A stretch of 64,000 nt of DNA from Arthrobacter citreus (GTDB lineage: Bacteria; Bacillota; Bacilli; Bacillales; Bacillaceae_G): assembly GCA_013200995.1 (NCBI GenBank), contig CP053688.1:1116001-1180000 (forward strand). Direction: 5' to 3'. The position numbers and the translations under genes are program-made. Numbering within the stretch: position 1 is the first letter of the stretch; every line of letters begins with the position of its first letter. Positions 54,260 through 62,878 of the stretch are shown here, one piece after another. The notes under the pieces are model-generated. The model did no database searches, was not told the DNA's origin, and saw only the letters and a list, made by a program, of their open reading frames with translations.

Positions 54260-55309
54260 TTATTGATTATCTTCCCACTTCGCTAGTTCTTCTCGAACGA
54301 TTGGTGCAACTTCATTTCCTAATAGCTCGATTGCTTTCATTACATCTGCATGTGGCATTGAACCAACCGGTACGTGTAGCATGAAACGTGTGATACCTAC
54401 GTTTTTTCGAAGGTAGATGATCTTTTGTGCTACAAATTCAGGATCTCCAACATATAGTGCACCTTCCAAACTTCTTGCGGCATCGAAGGCTGATCGATCA
54501 TAAAGCCCCCATCCTCTTTCCTTTCCAAGCTTATTCATTGCTTGCTGTGTTGATGGGAAAAATTTATCAGCTGCCGTGATTCTATCCTCAGCGATGAATC
54601 CATGCGAATGTGATGCAATCTGTAATTTATTTAAATCGTGACCAGCATGAGCTGCAGCCTTTTTGTATAATTCCACTAATGGAGCGAATTGAACAGGTCG
54701 TCCACCAATAATAGCAAGTACTAGAGGAAGTCCCAATAGTCCCGCACGAACGACCGATTCACTATTTCCACCACTTCCTATCCAAATAGGCAATGAATCT
54801 TGTACAGGACGGGGATATACACCGATATTATTTATCGATGGTCGATGTTTTCCATTCCAAGTTACGAATTCAGATTTTTGTAATGTTAATAATAGATCTA
54901 ACTTTTCTTCAAAAAGTTCATCATAATCATTTAAATTATAGCCAAATAAAGGGAAAGATTCGATGAATGAACCTCGTCCCGCCATTATTTCAGCTCTTCC
55001 ATTCGAAATGCCATCAAGTGTAGCAAAATCTTGAAATACTCGTACTGGATCTGCCGAAGAAAGTACAGTTACTGCACTTGTTAATCGAATGCGTTTTGTT
55101 TGTGATGCAGCTGCAGCTAAAACAATAGCAGGAGATGATGCAGCATAATCCTGACGATGATGTTCTCCAACACCAAATACATCTAATCCCACTTGATCTG
55201 CAAGTATGATTTCCTCAACGACTTCCCGTAATCGTTCTGCATGACTTATTGTTTCACCAGATTTAACGTCTGGTGTAGTTTCTACAAATGTACTGATTCC
55301 TATTTCCAT
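54260..55309 (-). CDS. luciferase-like monooxygenase (LLM class flavin oxidoreductase)
   Basis: A 349-residue flavin-dependent oxidoreductase of the bacterial luciferase superfamily. GVGEHHRQDYAASSPA (about 50-65), RIRLTSAVTVLSSADPVRVFQDFATLD, GRAEIMAGRGSFIESFPLFG and PIWIGSGGNSESVVRAG are all standard. The ATG at 55309 follows GGAGGAG; the longer frame to 55345 is not used. Substrate unknown. Divergent from the GST gene; a weak stem AAACTG/CAGTTT plus T run lies past the stop. Confidence 0.9.
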   Translation of the reverse strand: MEIGISTFVETTPDVKSGETISHAERLREVVEEIILADQVGLDVFGVGEHHRQDYAASSPAIVLAAAASQTKRIRLTSAVTVLSSADPVRVFQDFATLDGISNGRAEIMAGRGSFIESFPLFGYNLNDYDELFEEKLDLLLTLQKSEFVTWNGKHRPSINNIGVYPRPVQDSLPIWIGSGGNSESVVRAGLLGLPLVLAIIGGRPVQFAPLVELYKKAAAHAGHDLNKLQIASHSHGFIAEDRITAADKFFPSTQQAMNKLGKERGWGLYDRSAFDAARSLEGALYVGDPEFVAQKIIYLRKNVGITRFMLHVPVGSMPHADVMKAIELLGNEVAPIVREELAKWEDNQ

Positions 55310-55554
55310 TAATCTACTCCTCCAAAGCTTTAAAAATAGATGCAAATATTGACTTATATACTACCTTTTGCAACAAAAATTACTTTAGTTTTAATATACC
55401 TCAAATTCGAGATAAATTCTAATATTGGATTCCAATAGCTAAATTAAAGCAGAGTTGATAATCTATTGGGCCAAAACAATACATTTTCTGAATATTTCGA
55501 GTATAATAGAGTATTAGAATTTATCACGATTCCAACAGTGAGAAAGGAAGTTTA

Positions 55555-56541
55555 ATGATGAGTCAGACAAAACTAACTGAAATAACAGTAGATGGATCCT
55601 TTAACAGACAAATAAATCGTTTTTCAACACCTTTTGGGAATAAGCCTGAAGAACTTCCTATAGAAGCTAATCGATATCGACTCATTTGGTCGGCAGCTTG
55701 TCCATGGGCACATCGTTCTGTTATTGTTCGAAAAGTCTTAGGTTTAGAAACTACTATTAGTTTAGGAACTGTAAGCCCCATGCGTCCAAGACTAGATCGT
55801 GTAGATTGGGAATTTTCGTTAGATGAAAATAGAGTAGATCCTATCTTAAAGACTCGTTATATGAGTGAAATTTATATTAATTCTGATCCAAACTATTCCG
55901 GTCGACCAACTGTCCCAGCAATTATCGATAGTAAATCAGGTAAAGTAGTTAATAACGATTATTTTAAACTAACAAACTATTTTGAAACGGTTTGGAAACC
56001 ATTTCATAAGAAAAACGCACCAGACTTATATCCAGTTTCGATCCGTCAAGAAATCGACGCACTTAATGAAATTATTTTTACTGATGTAAACAACGGTGTA
56101 TACAAATGTGGATTTGCACAATCACAAAAATCATATGAAGAAGCTTATGAAAAGTTATTCAATAGATTAGATGAGCTAGAGCAACGATTATCCAAACAAC
56201 GATTCTTATTTGGTGATAAAATTACCGATTCGGATGTGAGACTCTATACAACACTTGTCAGATTTGATGCTGCCTACTTTTCTGCTTTTAATACAAATCG
56301 CAATTTAATTCGGGAATTTAAAAATTTATGGGGATATGTACGTGATTTGTATCAAACTTCAGGATTTGGTGACACGACTGATTTCGATGCGATTAAAAGA
56401 CATTATCACTTATCTATTACAATTTCAACAGATAAGGAAGAACCGAAAGTTTTACCAAAGGGTCCTGAGCTTTCTTTATGGAATTCTCCGCATAATCGAG
56501 AAAATTTAAGTGGACAAAAAGAGAAGTTCCTTATACATTAA
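55555..56541 (+). CDS. glutathionyl-hydroquinone reductase-like GST (ECM4/YqjG type)
   Basis: A 328-residue Xi-class glutathione transferase homologue. The active-site CPWAHR (Cys about 49) follows YRLIWSAA; the C-terminal all-helical GST domain includes FLFGDKITDSDVRLYTTLVRFD. Members reduce glutathionyl-hydroquinones with glutathione. Bacillaceae generally make bacillithiol instead of glutathione, so the physiological thiol here is an open question. Two tandem ATGs (55555, 55558) follow AAAGGAAG. A GNAT gene follows 23 bases downstream, probably in the same operon. Confidence 0.9.
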   Translation: MMSQTKLTEITVDGSFNRQINRFSTPFGNKPEELPIEANRYRLIWSAACPWAHRSVIVRKVLGLETTISLGTVSPMRPRLDRVDWEFSLDENRVDPILKTRYMSEIYINSDPNYSGRPTVPAIIDSKSGKVVNNDYFKLTNYFETVWKPFHKKNAPDLYPVSIRQEIDALNEIIFTDVNNGVYKCGFAQSQKSYEEAYEKLFNRLDELEQRLSKQRFLFGDKITDSDVRLYTTLVRFDAAYFSAFNTNRNLIREFKNLWGYVRDLYQTSGFGDTTDFDAIKRHYHLSITISTDKEEPKVLPKGPELSLWNSPHNRENLSGQKEKFLIH

Positions 56542-56564
56542 TTCAGAGGAGATGAGATGAAATA

Positions 56565-57086
56565 ATGGTAAATATAGTAATTCAAAATGCAAAAAAAGAG
56601 ATGTACCCATCCATTCGCCAACAAAGAATTGACGCTTATAATGAATATGCAAATGTTCTTCCTGTTGATCATTGGAACGCCTTAAAAAATTCAATTTCTT
56701 CAAAAGTTGATGAACAAGAAGGAGTCGAATTAATCGTTGCTACTATTCTAGGAAAAATTGCCGGAAGTGTTGCTTTATTTCCAGCAAAAACAAATGCCTA
56801 TGAAGGATATGTTGAAGAACTTGATTATCCTGAAATACGTATGCTTGCTGTAGGCTCAACTTGCCGTAGTCAAGGAGTTGCAAATGCGCTTATTTCAGAA
56901 TGTATAAATCGTACAAAAGAAAAAGGTTTCGATGCGATTGGCTTACATACTGGGGAATTTATGAAAAATGCAATTAGTTTATACGAAGGAATTGGTTTTA
57001 AAAGATTGCCAAAATTTGATTTCCAGCCAGCTGATGACGGTATTAACGTTAGAGCTTACCAATTGAAATTTAGATTAGAGGACTAA
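56565..57086 (+). CDS. GNAT family N-acetyltransferase
   Basis: A 173-residue acetyltransferase. Acetyl-CoA-binding motif A appears as MLAVGSTCRSQGVANALISE (the R-x-x-G-x-A pattern, about 95-114), followed by GLHTGEFMKNAISLYEGIGFKR, typical of the C-terminal GNAT half. The substrate is unknown. ATG after AGAGGAGATGAG, 23 bases after the GST-like gene; a terminator follows at 57177, so the two form an operon. Confidence 0.88.
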   Translation: MVNIVIQNAKKEMYPSIRQQRIDAYNEYANVLPVDHWNALKNSISSKVDEQEGVELIVATILGKIAGSVALFPAKTNAYEGYVEELDYPEIRMLAVGSTCRSQGVANALISECINRTKEKGFDAIGLHTGEFMKNAISLYEGIGFKRLPKFDFQPADDGINVRAYQLKFRLED

Positions 57087-57176
57087 ATTGTATATATAGG
57101 GCGATCTATCGTTTAGGCTTAAGATAAGATTCGCTTTCAATTTGTTTTCTTCATTTAATCATTTCAAATTAGTAAT

Positions 57177-57213
57177 AAAAAGTACTTCTATCTAATCAAA
57201 GAAGTACTTTTTT
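57177..57213 (+). terminator. terminator of the GST-GNAT operon
   Basis: AAAAAGTACTTCT and AGAAGTACTTTTTTT form a perfect stem with T tail. Confidence 0.88.
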
Positions 57214-57602
57214 TATTTTTAAATCATCTATACTTATCACCGTTGCAATGCTTAATCTGCAAAAAACACAGGCTAGAGTTATTTTCATAGGGTTTTTAAT
57301 TTATTATCAATATGATCACCTGACAACAATCCGTTCAAATTCTATAACTATAAATGTTATAATTACTATTTCATTTGTTTCTATAACTGATACTTCTACA
57401 TCTTTAATTTCAAATTTATTAAGGATACATTGAAATATTGCGTTCTATAGTAATTTTGTAATAATAAAACATAGTGTTATTTCAAGTAAGTTTTGCAGAA
57501 CTTACTTTTTATTTTTTATAAAAGATATAAAAAAGGAAATAGCTCAATGTAACTAACGAATAAAACATTTACAAATTTCCATTATAAAACTATTAGTTGG
57601 AT
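57214..57602. other. non-coding region with an orphan terminator
   Basis: About 390 bases without a convincing gene. A clean plus-strand terminator lies at 57484-57510 (AAGTAAGTT-TTGCAG-AACTTACTT, then TTT). As no gene precedes it, it may end a small RNA or mark a lost gene. Confidence 0.5.
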
Positions 57603-58061
57603 TTAATCATCCGAATCCCAATCACTCTCATATGGATTTGCAAATAATTCTATTTCAATTGATGCTTCGATTTTTGAACAAAAATTAATGACATCTTGGT
57701 CATACCAAATGGATGGACAACATCCATTTTCAATAATTGGAACTTGCATCAGAACAAATTCACATTCATATATTCTTTTAATCGCAATTAATTCATTTAT
57801 TTTGCTTAAAAGAGACCCAATTATTTCCTTAGCTTGTTTATTTGCATCTAGTGTCTCAATGTAATTTGTGCTCAATTTCCAACTTGTATATGTTCTATAC
57901 CGCCTTTTTATTGGGATTATTTTACGTTTTCTTGTTGTTATAATCTCTTCACCTTTACTATAAGAATTAGTTGGATTAATCTCTAACAATTTAGTTACAT
58001 ATTCTATTGGAAAGTTATCGCCTTTAATTTCAAAATATGTCATTACACTTGTATGATGCAT
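57603..58061 (-). CDS. DUF4279-type protein
   Basis: A 152-residue cytoplasmic protein. The pattern YFEIKGDNFPIEYVTKLLEI-NPTNSYSKGE, TSWKLSTNYIETLDAN and LLSKINELIAIKR matches DUF4279, small proteins of unknown function that are frequent in polymorphic-toxin-immunity neighbourhoods as I recall. An immunity role is only a possibility. The C-terminal tail is acidic (SDWDSDD). ATG after GGAGCGAAATATG. It lies beside the tnpB element. Confidence 0.75.
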   Translation of the reverse strand: MHHTSVMTYFEIKGDNFPIEYVTKLLEINPTNSYSKGEEIITTRKRKIIPIKRRYRTYTSWKLSTNYIETLDANKQAKEIIGSLLSKINELIAIKRIYECEFVLMQVPIIENGCCPSIWYDQDVINFCSKIEASIEIELFANPYESDWDSDD

Positions 58062-58104
58062 ATTTCGCTCCTCTATGTTATTTAACTCTAGTATACTTTT
58101 AAAT

Positions 58105-58259
58105 TGGCACTTGAACTACTCACCACTTAATACCCCTACAGGTTGTTTGAAGTGGGAGTTTCTTGGGAACAGAGCATACTTGCTAGTGTATTTTTTGCCA
58201 GCAGTGGTTTCTCTTATTTACCAAGCTACCCCCGTAGATTCCTACGGTTCTATGATTAT
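58105..58259 (-). ncRNA. probable omega-RNA/right-end region of the tnpB element
   Basis: Downstream of tnpB on its own strand lie two stem-forming parts: GAACCGTAGGAATCTACGG (about 58222-58250) and CCCACTT...AAGTGG near 58110-58160. TnpB nucleases use an RNA formed by the 3' end of tnpB and the right end of the element, with the guide starting just beyond the end. Position and hairpins fit; the exact RNA ends are unknown. Confidence 0.5.
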
Positions 58260-59284
58260 TTATGCCAGAGCTAATGTTCGTAAGCCTTCAGCTAGAATGT
58301 TTTTACTGGCATTTATGTCTTTATCGTGATGTTCATGACAAATAGGACAGGTCCAACTTCTGATTTCAAGAGGTTTCTTGCCACTTTGGTTCCCACAATC
58401 GGAACAAATTTGACTGGATGGAAACCATTTACTTACTTTTATGATTGTTTTACCGTACCATGTAGCTTTGTATTCTAATTTCGTTACAAAAGCAGACCAT
58501 GATACATAAGAAATTGACCTGGCTAATTTATGATTACGTAACATTCCTTTCGTATTCAGGTTTTCGATACAGATAATATCGTGGTTTTTGATAATTTCTG
58601 TATTCAACTTGTTAAGAAAATCGTCTCGTTGATTCATTACTCTTTCGTGTAATCTAGCAATTTTTCGTTTTTGTTTCTGATAGTTTTTTGCATCAAGAAG
58701 GTTAAACCCATTTTTTTTAGCTATTAACGCACGTCTTGAAAGTTTTCGCTGTTCGCGTTTTAGTTTCTTTCCCATTTTGGAAGTGAATTTATTGTTATCA
58801 ATTTTGCGACCGTCAGAAAAAATTGCAAAATCAGTGTTGCCTAAGTCTATACCAATAGATGATTCAGTTTTCTTCAGTGATTGTACTTCTACTTCTACAA
58901 GAATGGATACAAAGTATTTACCACTTGGGTTTCGTCTAACGGTAGCATTAAGAATCCGTCCATCCACTTCACGACTTTTGGCAAAGCGAACAAGACCAAG
59001 TTTGGGCAATTTTATCTTGTTACCTACAATGGCAATATTTTCATTTGTATGCTTAGTTGTATAGGATTGTACATTGTTCTTTTTGGACTTGAAACATGGA
59101 GCATGATTTTGCTTGTTGAAAAAACGACTAAACTCTTCAGCAAGATTTTTGAGGGAGGACTGCAAGGATATGCTGTCCACTTCGTTCAGCCAGACTAGTT
59201 CTTTTTTTAGTTGCGTCAGCTCGGCAGAGCAAGTATTGTAAGTTAATCCTTGACCAGTTTCCTTGTATGCATCGTTCCATTTAG
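58260..59284 (-). pseudogene. tnpB: tnpB, 3' part (RuvC and zinc-finger domains)
   Basis: C-terminal 340 codons of a TnpB RNA-guided nuclease, the presumed ancestor family of Cas12. The RuvC-like catalytic residues are present: Asp in GIDLGNTDFAIFSDG, Glu in ICIENLNTKGM, Asp in HDKDINASKN; the zinc ribbon is CSDCGNQS and CPICHEH. The open frame runs on to 59342, but TnpB homology starts at KWNDAYKETGQGL (59282), exactly where the IS110 element begins. The upstream 20 codons are encoded by the inserted element. The N-terminal part is at 60868-60985 beyond the insertion, so no full protein can be made. Confidence 0.9.
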
Positions 59285-59329
59285 CCACCCATGCAGCGCG
59301 AGCGCTGCACCACAGCGAATGAAAAAGAT

Positions 59330-59500
59330 TTAAAACCGTCAATACTGCTTCTATGGCTGGGTGAGGAAGGTCGATGAACTATGGTGCCTTTAGAGCCCAA
59401 CATTTAGTCTGACTCCAACGATCACGGTGCATCACAGACTGTCGCTCCCTTGCGGGAAGCACTCATGGTAGATTAATCCTATTCTGATTATTGCACCAGC
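59330..59500 (+). ncRNA. candidate bridge RNA in the IS110 leader
   Basis: IS110-group elements encode a structured bridge RNA in the non-coding DNA upstream of the transposase. Here the leader contains CATTTAGT (59401-59408), identical to the reconstructed target (CATTTAG at 59278-59284 plus T at 60868), and TCATGGTAG (59463-59471), identical to the right end of the element (60859-60867). They sit where a target-binding and a donor-binding loop would be, separated by a hairpin CTCCC-TTGC-GGGAAG (59444-59459). The right-hand guides were not found by eye. RNA ends are estimates. Confidence 0.65.
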
Positions 59501-59525
59501 CTCCATTTTTAAAGCCATAGGAAGG

Positions 59526-60752
59526 ATGAATTCAATGGAAGTTATCATTGAACGAGTTTGCGGAATGGATGTTCACAAGGACAACATTACTGCCTGTATT
59601 ATGACACCAGAAGGAAAGGAGATTCAAACGTTTTCAACGAAAACGATATTTTTAATAAAATTGATGGATTGGATAAAATTGCATGGATGTACTCATGTCG
59701 CAATGGAAAGTACAGGTGTGTATTGGAAACCCATTGTTAATTTAGTTGAAGCTGAAGATTTAGAGGTTTTTGTCGTGAATGCACAACATATGAAAGCTGT
59801 TCCTGGACGAAAAACTGACGTAAAAGATGCGGAATGGATCGCCCAACTTCTCCGTCACGGGTTACTAACAGCCAGCTTCATTCCCGATCGAGAACAACGA
59901 GAATTAAGAGAACTAGTTCGGTATCGTAGAAGTATAATTGAAGAACGATCTCGACAACTTAATAGAATTCAAAAAGTACTGGAAGGTGCAAATATTAAAC
60001 TAGGCTCTGTTGTTTCAGATATCATGGGTGTTTCAGCTAAAGAAATGCTTTACGCTATTGCAGATGGCGAAGAAGATCCTACGAAACTAGCAAGTATGGC
60101 TCGTCGCTCATTGAAACGCAAAAAAGATGAACTTGAACTCGCTCTACGAGGGTATGTTAATCCTCATCAACGTATGATGCTGAAAACAATATTAACTCAC
60201 ATTGATTTTCTAACTGAACAAATTGAAAAACTCGATTCAGAAGTAACACAGAGAGTAAGTTCTTATCAAGAAGACATAGAACGACTGGACTCAATCCCTG
60301 GTATCGCTACACGTATGGCTGAACAGATTCTAGCCGAAATTGGAACAAATCTAGAGAACCAATTTGGAAGTGCACCCCGATTATGTTCCTGGGCAGCATT
60401 AGTTCCTGGACATAATGAAAGCGCTGGTAAAAGGAAATCAACTAAATCAAAAAAAGGCAACAAGTATTTAAAAGCAGCCTTAACTGAAGCCGCACATTCA
60501 GTAGGTGCATCCAAAAACTACCTTGGAGCAATGTATCGGAGAACAGCAGCACGAAAAGGTAGGAAAAGAGCTGGAATAGTAGTAGCACATGCCATGTTAA
60601 GAATAGCCTATTATCTTCTGACTAGAAAAGAAATGTACAGAGACTTAGGAGAAGATTATTATGACAAACAAAAAGAAGTATCAATGGTCCGTTATTCAGT
60701 TCGAAGACTTGAAAAATTAGGGTATTCTGTATCGATCGAAGAAGTCTCTTAA
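59526..60752 (+). CDS. IS110-family transposase (DEDD recombinase)
   Basis: A 408-residue transposase. The N-terminal RuvC-like DEDD domain has Asp in CGMDVHKD (about 14), Glu in AMESTGVYWKP (about 60) and Asp residues in GRKTDVKDAEWIAQL (about 98-101). A coiled middle region (about 125-245) leads to the Transposase_20 domain (DSIPGIATRMAEQILAEIG, about 257-275), with the catalytic Ser expected in PGHNESAGKRKS (about 298). Full length, no frameshift. ATG with GGAAGGATG upstream. Its leader carries the candidate bridge RNA. Confidence 0.93.
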   Translation: MNSMEVIIERVCGMDVHKDNITACIMTPEGKEIQTFSTKTIFLIKLMDWIKLHGCTHVAMESTGVYWKPIVNLVEAEDLEVFVVNAQHMKAVPGRKTDVKDAEWIAQLLRHGLLTASFIPDREQRELRELVRYRRSIIEERSRQLNRIQKVLEGANIKLGSVVSDIMGVSAKEMLYAIADGEEDPTKLASMARRSLKRKKDELELALRGYVNPHQRMMLKTILTHIDFLTEQIEKLDSEVTQRVSSYQEDIERLDSIPGIATRMAEQILAEIGTNLENQFGSAPRLCSWAALVPGHNESAGKRKSTKSKKGNKYLKAALTEAAHSVGASKNYLGAMYRRTAARKGRKRAGIVVAHAMLRIAYYLLTRKEMYRDLGEDYYDKQKEVSMVRYSVRRLEKLGYSVSIEEVS

Positions 60753-60867
60753 TCCATCTACCACTAATATATTTTTTACTCTTGGACGCTTTTTAAAAAT
60801 TAAATAAAGCCGTCTTCTTTAGTTATGCACTTTTTTACCTGAATACCGTAAGGTTTTTTCATGGTAG

Positions 60868-60985
60868 TTAAAAAAAGGTTGAAAACAAATCGAGAACAGC
60901 CAATAGTCTTTGCAATTAAGGTTTCTTGTTCCTTATTAGGATAGATCCGAAACTTATAGGCTTTGTTTATCACCACTGTTCTCAC
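60868..60985 (-). pseudogene. tnpB: tnpB, 5' part
   Basis: N-terminal 39 codons of TnpB: VINKAYKFRIYPNKEQETLI then GCSRFVFNLFL, a classic TnpB start (OrfB_IS605 helix-turn-helix region). The frame then runs into IS110 right-end sequence (TTMKKPYG...) and stops at 60800. GAGGTGA lies before GTG codons at 60976 and 60973, so the true start is one of those and not the first GTG at 60985. Together with 58260-59284 it would give a TnpB of about 377-380 residues, normal for the family. Confidence 0.9.
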
Positions 60986-61303
60986 CTCGTTTTTTTCTTG
61001 TTATATTCTATATCTTACAAAATATTTAGGCTAAAGCCAACCGACATTTATCTCCACCTACCCACTGGGTTTTGCCCTTTACGTTCCTTGAGGAAAGGGT
61101 CTTCTGTCGGAAAAAGATAAAAAGATAATCATTAGTCTTTTTAGTGCAAAATAATAAAAGGACTGGTATGAATATAGCCAAATTTGATTAAGACACTATT
61201 TTGAAAAATCCACGTGGAAGCTGGCCCTCAAATAAGTAAAAAACCACAAAGGTTTGTCCAAAGATATTTCACTTTAAACAACCTATGTGATTTAATTATG
61301 TTT

Positions 61304-62422
61304 CTAATTCAAATACATTTCTTTTAATTTTTCACGATCTTTTGCAGTTAATCCAATGACTTTTTTGAAGTAATTATCGTATGAGCCATAATGTTCTTTA
61401 ATTTGATCTAATGAAGCTTGTAGCCATTCTTTTTTTACTCCCATAATTGCTGTTACTACTTGCCTTTGTTCATCCGTTTTTAATAGAGGAGCCATTGCAT
61501 CTAGTTGTTTTTGAATATAAACAGGGTTATTACTTAACAAATAGTCATCAAGTACTGTATTTTCTGGTACTCCAAGTGACAGTAATACAAGAGCAGAGCC
61601 AACTCCAGTGCGATCTTTGCCCGCTGTACAGTGTTGTAAAACAGCATCATTTTTTGATTTTAAAAGCAACTGAAATAATGTTCTGTACGCTTCTACATCT
61701 GGATCTTCAACCATTTCTCTTTGCATTTGTTTGAAAGTCTTGTCCAGTCCTTCCATGTCTAAATTAAAGATATCTAAAGTTGTGCTGCCAGATTTTATAA
61801 CTGGATCATTGATATTTGTTACACCCTTTATTACTGGATCTGGACTTTTTGCTATCTCATCTTCGCCTCGGTAATCGAGAATTGTTTTTAATCCAGAATT
61901 TTGTATATAAGATATATCATTTTTTGTTAAGCCTACTAAAGCGTCTGAACGATATAATTTTCCCCATTGAACAGTTCTTCTATCAACAGTTTCGTATCCA
62001 CCTAAATCTCGGAAGTTAAAAGTTCCTTGCAGAAAAACTTTACGCTCTGCAACAATTGTACTCGATCCATTTTCTCCAATTATATGAAAATATGGTCTAG
62101 CTTTTGGACTTGGATCGTCTACCGTAATTGACGTACCAGTATTAACTTTAACTAGTAATTTTCCAATTTTTTCTGGAGATGTTGACCAAAATATGCGTAC
62201 TTTGTCTTTTTTATTTGATCCGTCCCATGAAAATTTCAATTTACCTTCCTGAGTACGTTCCACTTTAGCAATTAGTTGATTTTGTTGATTAATTACTGAA
62301 GTCTGTACTTGTTGTGATTTTACTCCATTAGTATTCATTACCTGAGCATGAGCAGTATTAGATAAAATTGATGAAGATATGGCAAATGTTAAACTGTAAC
62401 TAGCTAATTTTGACTTTTTCAT
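61304..62422 (-). CDS. secreted protein tyrosine phosphatase
   Basis: A 372-residue exported protein: signal peptide (about 1-27, ending NTAHAQ), a beta domain of about 100 residues with TQEGKLKFSWDGSNKKDKVRI, then a tyrosine/phosphoinositide phosphatase domain (Y_phosphatase3). The start of the latter is GTFNFRDLGGYET; the P-loop is HCTAGKDRTGVG (Cys about 266), and an earlier general-acid-type region follows YRSDAL. It resembles Listeria LipA/IphP-type phosphatases that act on protein and lipid phosphates. ATG after GAGAG. Monocistronic. Confidence 0.9.
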   Translation of the reverse strand: MKKSKLASYSLTFAISSSILSNTAHAQVMNTNGVKSQQVQTSVINQQNQLIAKVERTQEGKLKFSWDGSNKKDKVRIFWSTSPEKIGKLLVKVNTGTSITVDDPSPKARPYFHIIGENGSSTIVAERKVFLQGTFNFRDLGGYETVDRRTVQWGKLYRSDALVGLTKNDISYIQNSGLKTILDYRGEDEIAKSPDPVIKGVTNINDPVIKSGSTTLDIFNLDMEGLDKTFKQMQREMVEDPDVEAYRTLFQLLLKSKNDAVLQHCTAGKDRTGVGSALVLLSLGVPENTVLDDYLLSNNPVYIQKQLDAMAPLLKTDEQRQVVTAIMGVKKEWLQASLDQIKEHYGSYDNYFKKVIGLTAKDREKLKEMYLN

Positions 62423-62878
62423 ATTCAGTTCTCTCCACTCTTTTATTCTATTAAATTTAAAGTTGTATTCACAAATCAGAAACTTTCACTTTTTTTTCAA
62501 CTTGTGTTTCTTTCTTATGAATAATCCTTTACAAAAAAAGTATATAAATATTTCTTTAATCTCCTATATAAGTGGTGTAAAGAATGTGTAAAGAATATTT
62601 TTTAAAGTCAAAATTACTAGAAAACATTTTTTCAGTATGAAATCCAATTAAATGAAGAACTTCCCCCGATTGCACGTATTGACTGAATGAACGGATTCAA
62701 AACTAAATTGAGCTTTTTTCCGTCAACATAACGATCATTTGCCATAAAAAATCCTTCAAAAAAGAACTAACTAATCTAATTTGTGTTAATTAATTAGAAA
62801 TAAAAAACAGCATTGGAATACTATCTTAATATGCATCTTTTAAATAAGAAATTTCTTAAAAAAGTTGGTGCGAATTAA
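62423..62878. other. 455-base region with only a possible microgene
   Basis: Apart from the small frame at 62632-62745, nothing could be recognised. It contains the promoter region of the phosphatase gene and the upstream part of the GNAT gene. Confidence 0.5.
62632..62745 (-). CDS. possible 37-residue microprotein
   Basis: ATG with GAAGGA seven bases upstream and a TGA end; product MANDRYVDGKKLNLVLNPFI continuing to SSSFNWISY. No homologue is recognised, and the frame could also be the beginning of a lost gene. The ribosome binding site is the main support. Confidence 0.35.
   Translation of the reverse strand: MANDRYVDGKKLNLVLNPFIQSIRAIGGSSSFNWISY

Larger units (their letters stand above)
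59285..60867 (+). mobile_element. IS110-family insertion sequence inside tnpB
   Basis: About 1583 bases. The outer boundaries are set by tnpB: joining 59284 to 60868 restores its frame (codon ACT between TTA and AAA). TAG occurs at the left junction (59282-59284) and at the right end (60865-60867), consistent with a short shared core. There are no terminal inverted repeats, as expected for IS110. Content: a perfect hairpin GCAGCGC-GA-GCGCTGC (59293-59308), a non-coding leader to 59525, the transposase gene, and about 110 bases of right end. The transposase is intact, so the element may be active. Confidence 0.85.
58105..61115 (-). mobile_element. IS200/IS605-type (tnpB-only) element interrupted by an IS110-family element
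   Basis: The outer element reads on the minus strand: left end near 61115 with a structured region (CCGACA/TGTCGG stem, 61041-61110), tnpB, and a right end near 58105 with the hairpin CCACTT/AAGTGG and TTCAA. No tnpA is present, as in IS1341-type elements. tnpB is split by 59285-60867. Exact outer ends are estimated; no target duplication is expected for this family. Confidence 0.65.

Noticed and set aside
57248..57433. 61-codon frame in the gap before the DUF4279 gene
   Set aside because: Low-complexity Ile/Ser/Thr composition from AT-rich DNA, no ribosome binding site, no known motif.
58062..58259. 84-codon plus-strand frame at 58075-58329
   Set aside because: It covers the right-end hairpins of the tnpB element in antisense and has no coding character.
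59285..59342. Extra N-terminal codons of the 360-codon tnpB frame
   Set aside because: They are encoded by the inserted IS110 left end; real TnpB homology starts at KWNDAYKE.
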